Below are positions 56,411 through 64,000 of a stretch of DNA of 64,000 nt, piece by piece. This DNA is from Branchinecta lynchi. Taxonomy: Eukaryota; Arthropoda; Branchiopoda; Anostraca; Branchinectidae. The number at the start of each line of letters is the position of its first letter. Position 1 is the first letter of the stretch. The notes beneath the pieces are model-generated. The model saw only the letters and a list, made by a program, of their open reading frames with translations, was not told the origin of the DNA and did no database searches. Location: positions 20,627,869 through 20,691,868 of the forward strand of contig JAKZAP010000009.1 in assembly GCA_023053575.1 (NCBI GenBank), in the 5' to 3' direction. The position numbers and the translations under genes were made by a program.

Positions 56411-57060
56411 TTTCGAAACTGAAACTTTTTCTTCTCGTCAACTGGCAAATACACTGTTAGCTCATGATCGAACAGATCGGTAAACACACGCAATTCATCC
56501 GGTGTATTTTGATTAAGATCGATAACAACGTACCCGAATGCTTTTGAAGTAGCATGATCATATGCAGAAAAAAGAAAACCAGGTCTTCCAGGGAAAACTT
56601 GCTTATTGAGCGTAATAAGAGAACTTGAATCTCTTACAACACGATATACGATATAATAAGAACAGTTAAGTGCTAGTGTTCTCATACTACGGCTTTGCTG
56701 GAACAAGTTATGCAAAACAAGAGTGACTGAAATGTTTTCATGATGTGAGCGGACCGTAAACAGCTCAAGTATATCCACACACCATTTTTTAATCGATTCT
56801 GCAAGATCTTCTATAATCAAACATGTTGATGGCAACAACATAGAGAACACATCAAGACCTTTAATGAATTTCGTTCGAGGTGCAGTTTCTAGAATCTTAT
56901 CATAAGAAGATTGCCAGGTACTATAGCAGTATGTGATTTGTTTTGGTTCTTCCCGCAGCATATGTGAACGATTCTTAATAATACGCGTTAGCAAAGTTGT
57001 TTTTCCTGAAGAACTAGGACCAACGAGCATGCAGCGAAAAGGTGTCAAAAACTGATACAT
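56407..57060 (-). CDS. Polinton 2 FtsK/HerA-type genome-packaging ATPase
   Basis: An open frame of 217 residues starting MYQFLTPFR. Walker A GPSSSGKTTLL at residues 14-24; Walker B-type CLIIEDLA at about 80-87; then VTLVLHNLFQQSRSMRTLAL and ALNCSYYIVYRVVRD with LNKQVFPG, the conserved motifs of A32-like packaging ATPases of Polintons and adintoviruses. Length is normal for the family (200-260). It would translocate the element's DNA into capsids. The only clearly undamaged enzyme gene in this Polinton. It sits between PolB and the small protein in the same orientation. Confidence 0.88.
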   Translation of the reverse strand: MYQFLTPFRCMLVGPSSSGKTTLLTRIIKNRSHMLREEPKQITYCYSTWQSSYDKILETAPRTKFIKGLDVFSMLLPSTCLIIEDLAESIKKWCVDILELFTVRSHHENISVTLVLHNLFQQSRSMRTLALNCSYYIVYRVVRDSSSLITLNKQVFPGRPGFLFSAYDHATSKAFGYVVIDLNQNTPDELRVFTDLFDHELTVYLPVDEKKKFQFRK

Positions 57061-57333
57061 GTTTGCAGTGACGAAACCAGGAAAGCATTGGGATCGTCGA
57101 GAGGCAGGCTAGTACATTTATATGATCCACAGTCCCTATCTGATAAGACATATTTATGAACAAGAATAAATTTTAATGACAAACAGAATTAGAACAAAAA
57201 TAAAGAGAAAAACGAAAACAAACATAAAAGTAATAGAAAAATAAGCGTGAACTAAGAACTGTACAGACACTGAAAAAAAACAACAACAACAACAACCTAC
57301 GAACTCAACACGACTAGCGCACTCTATCCAACT
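57061..57333. other. ATPase-PolB intergenic spacer
   Basis: AT-rich, no ORF; a (CAA)n run lies at about 57281-57297. Probably holds the ATPase promoter and PolB 3' end. Confidence 0.5.
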
Positions 57334-60300
57334 CTAATTTCTTTCTATACTCTTGACATTCATCTCGGTCATCGACGAGGTAAAGGTAAGAAACACTGAA
57401 GGTAAAACACTGATGCCATCGCCCAGTACATATACTTTACTGGAAATTGTTGTCAACGCATTCTTAACTATGGACACCGTGTAATTCTGTTGACCAACAG
57501 ATTGAATACCAAGTGTCCTACAAATAGGAACCTTGGCACTCTTTACACATTCTTCATATGCTGTGTAATCAATGAACCTTCGTGCATAGCGGACTGGAAT
57601 TCCTTTACACTTTCGCTTGAAGTCGTTGTTGTGTGTTACAACATTATACGATTTTGGTCCACAAAAAAACCGTCTGACTCTAAAAATGAAGTCTGACTCT
57701 GTTTCCGATTTACAGAACCCAAGCTGATTGGGTAGACGGTGACTCCCGAGATCAGGGTGATCGACGGGACTCCAGTTCGTGCAGTCCATATGTGAAATCA
57801 GCGGAGGTGTTGTAAGATCCCATTTTAAATCTGCAGTTTTTATTCTTGAGAAGGAGACTATCGGTATCGCTGTATACAAGTGTAACATTTTCCCTCCCCC
57901 ACCTTGGTATGGCAACATCGTAAAAGAAACTCAAGACTATTTTCTTACTTATGTCCAAAATTGCGGACCCCGCAGCAATATTCTTGTTTAAAAGGACAGA
58001 GCGTCTTTTTCTCGTAAGAAGAACCATATCTGGTGTGATGATGTTGAACTCACGAAAGTTTGCATCAGACAGAATTCGCTGGACCTCTTCCTCCGAGAAA
58101 ACTACGTCGCACCTTCTTCTTTTCCGAACACTTTCACAGCACTTGCCGAATGCTGAATTCAAGATCAGTTTGTAACATTCTTTCTCACATTTAGTTTTTG
58201 CCTGAGACCGTTTTTCGACATATTTATCTACAAAGGGCATGAGAAATTTCTTTTGTTGAAATTGAAGTGCACGATGCAACTTGGTAATTTTGAATCCATG
58301 CTTTACAATCCACCTGAGTAAAACAAAATTCATGACTAGATTCTTTTTTGGAAGGAGGTCTGCTACCAGCTTTTGCTTTGAAGGACACCACCGTGTACCT
58401 CCCTCTACCAAACATCGATTATGCCAACTGAGCATATCCAGGGTAATCGCTTTATTTTCCGCTGGGAATGGGAAATCTTTGACGTAATCGTGAAGCTCAA
58501 CTGGGATCCCCCCGTCTACTTCAATGAACCAACCAAGCGGACCGTCTTCTTCTACTGTGTTCAAGTCCGGAAAATCTTTCTGCCCTGGATATACCCAGTT
58601 GTAGTTACCTACTGGTAGGGCATACTCTCGCATCGCAGTCGGGTAGAGGGAGTTTACATCCAAGAAAATAGCATCAGATGGTGACCCATTTGAGCCGGAA
58701 GGATCAGTCTCGAGTAAAGGGTCGCCATGAAAAACAAGGCCACCACGCATAGCTCTTTCCACAAAGAGGTGTTGGTCAATGTCAGTTATGAGTCCGATGC
58801 TAATCCCATCATGTTTCAACATCAAATCGGAAACAAGATGTGGTGTTGTGAAATAATACCCGATATCTAATCCTTCCGACTCATAGACACGATCAGTATG
58901 ACGACAAATAATGTCAAGTAGAGTCAAAATGTCGCTTGACATGTACGTAAGACAGTAGTCTTTACCGTCTCTGCAACCTGCAAGACTCCAAACACGTAAA
59001 GCTCGCTCATAGTTCTTGGGACTGCGCGGCTCGTCATGGAGACTGTTATAAAAGTCTTCAATTTTGGGTGGTGCAGTCTCCGAGAACTTTTCGTCACAGT
59101 CGTAGTAGTCATAGGGATAAACTCCCTTCTGAGTAAGTAAGTCATAGAGCTCGGCATTGTCAAAAGTCGAAAACTCTCGCAAAAGTCGAAAAGAAGAAGG
59201 ATCGTCAGATCGTTGTGCCTGGATGAGATCTTCAAGTGACTTTGGTAGGAAAGCATAGCTGTCAAGGAACCTAACCTTATTCGTCTCAATACTTCCGTTT
59301 CGTGAAACTTTCCATGCAAGTTCAAGGACCACTTCTTTTTCTGAGGATCTTGGGACGATGTTCACTTCAAAGGTGTCTTTGACAAAAAGTGAATCATTTT
59401 CAGTTCTACGAATAGCTGCTATGGCTGGCAAAAGCAATTTTATATCATAGTTCGAATTATGTCATAAATAAATAAATAAATAAATAAAATTATGAATATA
59501 AACTGGAACGAAGTGTTCAGCTCGGAAGGAGAGGCTACAGTGATTGTGTGCCAATCAACGAAAATTGGTCAGCACTTCAGCAGGGTCAGCATTGTGATCA
59601 TGGTCCCTGACAGCTATGGACTTGTCTACAATCTTCTCTTGACAAATCCAGCACATGTCCCCTTTTCTTATTTCTTCTTTGTCCTCATCTGAAAGTTGCA
59701 TGGGATGGTTCGTCTTTCGTAAGTCGGAAAGCGTGTCATTTGTTAGTTTCATTAGTTCAGTCAGTGCCCGGTCCATGCAGTCATTCCCGAATAAATCGTG
59801 AATGATCCTTCAGCTGCCAGCAATTGTGACTGTCACGTTGTGCATGAGCAAAACCTACGGCTTGTACAACATGCTTTTTCACAATTTTTGGCCGCACTGG
59901 ATCGACCACTTCAACAAGTTTGGCCTCACAGTCAAGAGTCACTTTGTCCCGTTGAAGAAACTTGTTGTGGTGGTTCTTAAAAGTCTGTCTAGCCTTCTCA
60001 CCAGACGGCATGTCGACTACTTGTATTCCAGTTCTCCTACAGTCCTTGCGATGTATAAGTAGGATGTCGTTGTCTAGGAACGCTTGGAGGCAGTAAGGAC
60101 AAAAGTAGCGAAATCTTCGCTTTTTTCCTTCGGAAAGAAGTGCACTAGGGTCTGTTACGGGAAAGAAATGACCAAAGGATTCATCATTTTTCGGTGGCTG
60201 GTAAACTACAAACACCCAATGCTGAATGTTTTCAATAACCGGTACCCGTACTGGGATAAAATTCCCTTTGATTTGTTTTTTAGATTCGTCCTTACTGTCT

Positions 60301-60491
60301 CCAGCGTTGTCGTCCGGTCGAAAGTACTCAAGTACAACAACACCCACCCCCAGATTCTCGTTCGATTTCTCGAACACGGTAATGTCCTTCGGTTTAACTG
60401 GGTAGCATCCTTCGAGACAAGAAAAATCAACGACTGGAAAAGTTTCATTACCTTTAGACAAACCTCTCTGTAGATGAGTGAGAAATGACAA
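57334..60491 (-). pseudogene. Polinton 2 protein-primed family B DNA polymerase, near full length, several frame changes
   Basis: Four minus-strand pieces. 60491-59781: N-terminal region with a FCPYCLQAF...H...C zinc-finger-like motif and MPSGEKARQTFKNHHNKF. 59776-59555: CWICQEKI and VRDHDH, the Cys/His insert typical of Polinton PolB. 59437-57752: exonuclease motifs RFLDSYAFLPKSL and YMSSDILTLL; polymerase motif A DVNSLYP (about 58643-58662), motif B NSAFG (about 58150), motif C YSDTDS (about 57860). 57918-57334: C terminus with LGFCKSETESDFIF and a GP-SYN region. Frame breaks fall near 59800, 59555-59440 (beside a TAAA microsatellite at 59462-59488) and 57780. All catalytic motifs survive. 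Replicates the element by protein priming when intact. Confidence 0.88.
59462..59488. repeat. (TAAA)n microsatellite inside PolB
   Basis: Six ATAAA-type units in a row within the broken stretch between the VRDHDH insert and the exonuclease motif. Confidence 0.9.
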
Positions 60492-60499
60492 ATGAGCAT

Positions 60500-60945
60500 C
60501 TCTTTGGTTTGGCTTATGTGCAGCTACTAGAAACGCAGATTTAAAGCACTGAGTTCCCGCGTCAAACCGAAAACTCTGGAGTCCCTTCTACCCTCTCAGA
60601 TCCTCGGACGGATATACATTTACTCTTTTCCCTCCATCCCCTCTAAGTTGAAATTCTTGTCTATAACGCCCAACATGAAGTTCAATGGCAGAAGCATAAA
60701 GGAATTCTACTCCACTACCTTTATTGTTCATACTCTCAGACGTCGTATTTAGTTTTTCGGTTATCTCACTTATAATCTCCTCAAAATAAAAAAGCCCAGG
60801 GCGCAGTGTGGTTTTTGTATGTATTTATTTATAACCCATCTACAACAGCTACAAAAGCATGAAACGGAGTACAGAACAAAGAAAAGAAAAAAGAAGGAAC
60901 TAATAAACTCATACCCAAATACATAAACAACAACAAATTCGATAA
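60500..60945. other. Spacer between Polinton 2 and LINE
   Basis: No gene. 60492-60540 may include the PolB leader, and TTTTCTCACTCATCTACAG-like sequence on the minus strand near 60470 resembles a splice acceptor. 60780-60945 is probably 3' UTR of the LINE to its right. Confidence 0.4.
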
Positions 60946-60948
60946 ATA

Positions 60949-62400
60949 CTAAAATACAATGCCGCTCCAGGGGTGGTGATACGGCTTGTCTGCAGTCATC
61001 CGCTTGAAGTGTTCGGCCATTTCAGTTACCGGTTCCCGCAGACCGTATTTTCGCACTAGAGGTCTATTTCTTGACCAGGACGGGATTCCAAGGAGATATT
61101 TCCCATATTTAAAATGAATTTTTCGGAGGTCAGCTTTATCACTGTCACTTAATATGTCCCAGAAGGGAACGATGTACAGAAAATGGCCCATGACTGAGCT
61201 GTTGAATATTCGAGTAAGTAGTTTCCTACCCAAATTTAGCTGGGATACAACTACTGAAACGTAAGAATTCGCACTTTATTCTCAATGTGCTGTACCAGAA
61301 GCTTCCGCGTAGCAGCAATAGTCCGACCGACTGGGATACCCAAGTACTTGAAGTGATCGACTGGAGTAGCAACAATATCTCCCAAATTAACCGGAGCTTC
61401 AATAGGATCTTTGCAATTAAACAAAAGCACTTGGGATTTATCTGGATTCAAAGACATACCAATCTTATCATAATTAGTACTTACATCCCGGAAATACCGT
61501 TCAAGACCAGCAACAGTTCGACTTATGTTAAAAGATCATCCGCATAACAAAACTTCGAAACATCTAAACCGTGGAATATACAAGACGTATCAATGTTACT
61601 CTGGGCAGGCAGAAGCGCATTGTTAAATACAATAGGGGACGTTATCGACCCTTGTTTGATACCCTTTTCTACCGGGATATCAATAGTTAGCTTTTGTGAA
61701 TGAGGCAATTTAACCTGCACTTTAAGTTGACGATACATGTCGTAAAGTGGGGCTACCACATCTATTTTAACTCCCGATTTTATAAGTTCTAGCATAGCTT
61801 GGGGATGAATAATCGAGTCAAAAGCACGGTGCACATCATAAGTACCAATAGCAAGCATTTCATCGCTTTCATGTGCATCTTTCAAAACATTACCTTTATG
61901 AAACCAAATTGAAAACCGGGCATTTTACATTTCGTTTTTATCCTTGAAATAATAAGTAACTCAAATAACTTACACAGACCACTTGAAACTGTGATGGGTC
62001 TATACGATGAACAAAAACCGCTCGGTTTTCCCTTTTTTTTAAATAGGAGAAATAATTCCAACGCAAAAAGAGTCCGGAACAAAACCGACATTGAAAATTA
62101 TTTGGAAAAGAACCGATAGTTGGGACACAAGTAAACGGCCTCCATGTTCCAGATGTTTACCACAAATGCCATCAGCACCCGAACTTCGGGTGCTTACTTC
62201 AAATTACGCCCATGAAGACTTCACCATTTTTCGGGTTATTGAAAACAGCATGGACAGCTACATACAGAACTACAATACAGTTGTTCCAGTTGGTTATTAC
62301 CCCAGAAACAACACCTCTTAAACGTTCTTTCAACCACAACACCAGATCCCCCGGCATACCAGATGGAACATCTTCCAACCGTTCCAAGTCCATTTTGAAT
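60949..62400 (-). pseudogene. Non-LTR retrotransposon ORF2 (reverse transcriptase), frameshifted
   Basis: From right to left on the minus strand: a pre-RT segment (62393-62199); KKKGKPSGFCSSYRPITVSS and LCKLFELLI (about 62050-61980); YDVHRAFDSIIHPQAM (RT motif A region) and IPVEKGIKQGSITSPIVF; then FCYADDLL, the catalytic YADD box (about 61540); then MSLNPDKSQVLLFN with FKYLGIPVG, and a C-terminal segment ending WSGIVF at 60949. Frame changes at about 62190, 61885, 61520 and 61240. The order and motifs are those of a LINE RT; clade not determined. Confidence 0.85.
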
Positions 62401-62712
62401 ACTTGACAATGTTCATTCGTGCTGACTGCATCTTGAATAAAAAATGGAAGGTCAGTACCTGCGTCCGTAGCGGATGGTGTGTTTGAAGCTGCGGACTGGG
62501 AACTGCCTGAAGATTGGGAACTACTTGACGATGATGATTCGGAAGTCTGCGAGCTGCTAGATGATGCCAGTTTGGAGCTGCTAGAAGATGATGATGCCGA
62601 CTTGGAGCTGCTGAAAGATGATGATGTTTGCGAACTGCTTGAAGTGGACGTTGTAGATTCTGCTTCCTGGGACTGGGCAGGAGCTCCTTCGTCTTTCCCG
62701 ATTACAGACTGA
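62400..62712 (-). pseudogene. Ser-rich coding stretch fused to the LINE reading frame
   Basis: The minus strand is open from a strong acceptor-like pyrimidine tract (TTTTTTTCAG|TCTGTAATCGGG at 62713/62712) through a Ser-rich region (long runs of Ser, SSSSSQTSSS-like) and directly into the LINE pre-RT segment at 62393, without a stop. It may be LINE N-terminal sequence or a host exon that captured the LINE. A partial duplicate of its first 40 bases is at 62960-63001. The + strand acidic ORF here is its shadow. Confidence 0.45.
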
Positions 62713-62912
62713 AAAAAAGAGAAAAAAAGTTAACTTTATATAACAAATAGTGGGGTTGATTGAGTTGATGATGAGATAGTATAGTGTGTGACTAACTGGT
62801 GACAGACCTACACAATTTGGTTTTGTCTGGGATTTTTATAAGAAAAGAGCTGAGCTTCGCGGGAGGGGGGCTAATGCGATCGTACGGCATATTGATAAGT
62901 ATATCTTACCTC

Positions 62913-63001
62913 AGACGACAAATTTTCTAGCATAGAGGATGTTGTAGAGGGGTTCAGCTTCCTGGGACTGGGCTCCATCGTCTTTCCCAATGACAGACTG
63001 A
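62913..63001 (-). other. Possible exon (duplicate of the Ser-rich exon start)
   Basis: Acceptor-like TTTTTTTTTGTTTCAG ends at 63002 and donor-like GAG|GTAAGATAT lies at about 62912. It reads SVIGKDDGAQSQEAEP, nearly the same as the start of the 62712 exon, then an in-frame stop just before the donor. Confidence 0.35.
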
Positions 63002-63152
63002 AACAAAAAAAAAACATTTAGACTACAAACAGTGGTGTTAATTGAGGGGGTGATGAGACCATCGAATATGATGACTAAGCAGTGACAGACTGACAATTTG
63101 GATTCTAATCTAATTAATTTAAGTATATTTACTTAATTTAAGTATATCTTAC

Positions 63153-63331
63153 CTCGGACGAGACATTTTCAGTAGTTGTGCGGCGAGCCCTGCGTCAAAC
63201 GAACATGGTATCTGCATTAAGTCCATCCCCAATGACCCCACACTGCTTCATCTTCTGTTGTCGCAGCAACTGGGACTTCAACGTCTGCTGTGGTTTGGGT
63301 ACGAAAGTCTAGGTCAGGACTTTCCTGGAAA
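63153..63331 (-). other. Possible exon
   Basis: Acceptor-like TTTCTTTCCAG and donor-like CCGAG|GTAAGATATAC. One frame reads ESPDLDFRTQTTADVEVPVA and then stops after about 36 codons. In the phase carried from the exon at 63472 it stops after four codons. Confidence 0.3.
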
Positions 63332-63471
63332 GAAATCTATTATCAGTATATCGAATTTGTGGAATTATTTGGCCAATAGACTGCATTCAACTCCTTCTTG
63401 TAGCCTTTTCAGTTCTATGATTATAAAGTTGAACTCACCTACACTATACGAAAATAAGAAAAAAACTTACC

Positions 63472-63558
63472 TAAACTTTCGAAGATACGGAAATCTTCCG
63501 GGAAAGAAGCGGGCGTTGTTGTTTTTCATTGCACGTCGTTGATTCACGGCTTTCCTGG
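63472..63558 (-). other. Possible exon with RFP repeat
   Basis: Bounded by ...CGTTCCAG and TTTAG|GTAAG. In phase with the next exon to the right it reads KAVNQRRAMKNNNARFFPGR. The segment resembles the end of the neighbouring exon (SARLLHRRFPDFL), suggesting exon duplication. Confidence 0.35.
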
Positions 63559-63755
63559 AACGAAACGATATATGTAGCAAAAATAGTAGCATATGATCCG
63601 GTCACTCTCATTATGCCATATACAGCATAGTAGCATATGATACGGTCAACAATAATTATATTAACCTGATACAGCTCTAAATACTCTATCAATAGTTGCC
63701 CGTTTCCGTGAGACAAAGGCTTTATCAAATATTTTTTAGTATAAAAGAACTCACC

Positions 63756-63902
63756 AAGAATTTAGAAAATCCGGGAATCTCCTGTGGAGGAGACGGGCAC
63801 TTTGTTGCATTGCCACTCTTTCCAGCTGTAACATCTTGCCGAATGTTTTTGTGACGTCGACGTTTTTTAGGTCGAAGATCAAAAGGTCTTTGTCATCACA
63901 CT
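63756..63902 (-). other. Possible exon at the right edge
   Basis: Acceptor-like CTATTTTTAG, then CDDKDLLIFDLKNVDVTKTF and LQLERVAMQQSARLLHRRFP, then donor CTTG|GTGAGTTC. With the exon at 63472 it would form an open coding segment. Family not recognised; the gene would continue beyond the window. Confidence 0.35.
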
Positions 63903-64000
63903 AAAAATAGAGAAAAAACATTAGCGGACTGAGGAAGGCTTATTATATTTATACGATTGTCCTTAGTTTATATTAAAAAAAAAGAATAAACACTGCTGGT

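Noticed and set aside
57490..60473. Plus-strand frames opposite Polinton 2 PolB
   Set aside because: Antisense shadows of PolB; no own domain.

Overview
The window is repeat-rich nuclear DNA from a metazoan, most likely an aquatic invertebrate. Reasons: canonical GT-AG introns, eukaryotic 18S/5.8S/28S rDNA, two Polinton (Maverick/adintovirus-like) elements with adenovirus-like structural genes, several non-LTR retrotransposon pieces, hAT and Tc1-like non-autonomous elements, and satellites. I cannot name the species. It reads as a heterochromatic or nucleolus-organiser-adjacent region rather than ordinary gene-bearing DNA.

Layout. 1-9.3 kb: a LINE tail, then a 1.2-kb block (three copies) and a linked block of palindromic ~97-bp repeats (two copies); one copy carries a clean 5'-truncated LINE insertion (6974-8616) whose empty site is preserved at 2633-2643. 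9.3-14.9 kb: Polinton 1 on the + strand, with PolB split by a 2.2-kb insertion, then a coiled-coil gene, a pX/pVI-like gene and a frameshifted maturation protease. 14.9-20.1 kb: two arrays of a 184-bp satellite separated by dispersed repeats. 20.2-24.8 kb: mobile element copy A, encoding a tyrosine recombinase joined to a SET domain (decayed). 24.9-32.4 kb: fragments of an inverted rDNA unit (28S-ITS2-5.8S-ITS1-18S, all on the minus strand), one 28S piece carrying a 137-bp insert at the site used by R2 retrotransposons. 32.4-35.6 kb: a third 184-bp satellite array. 35.6-40.4 kb: element copy B, whose three-exon gene is open throughout. 40.7-41.8 kb: another 28S piece. 41.8-45.2 kb: a higher-order satellite with long inverted repeats. 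45.2-51.5 kb: LINE fragments, two MITEs and a hAT-type non-autonomous element with a perfect 8-bp target duplication. 51.9-60.5 kb: Polinton 2 on the minus strand (PolB, ATPase, small protein, integrase chromodomain remnant, penton, pVI-like, major capsid), with an unrecognised spliced Cys-rich gene on the + strand at its end. 60.9-64 kb: a minus-strand LINE pseudogene and several possible exons.

The most interesting object is the recombinase-SET element. Copy B predicts a 1119-residue protein: Pro-rich N terminus with LTTLPAP repeats, a C2HC finger, a core-binding domain, a tyrosine-recombinase domain (R562, K594/K596, R676, H703, Y712), and a C-terminal SET lysine-methyltransferase domain (NHQ at 988-990, FDYG at 1027-1030). 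An intron separates H703 from Y712. Copy A is a distinct, diverged relative with the same architecture and the same intron positions, so the fusion is not an accident of one locus. There is no reverse transcriptase and no terminal inverted repeat, which fits a Crypton-like DNA element. Both copies sit directly downstream of a 184-bp satellite array and upstream of a truncated 28S fragment followed by a GTGAGAAC-type satellite, so the locus also looks like an old segmental duplication of the series satellite / YR-SET / 28S / palindromic satellite.

Many breaks in the Polinton genes and in copy A are single-base shifts, some in homopolymers, so assembly error should be excluded before every gene is called dead.
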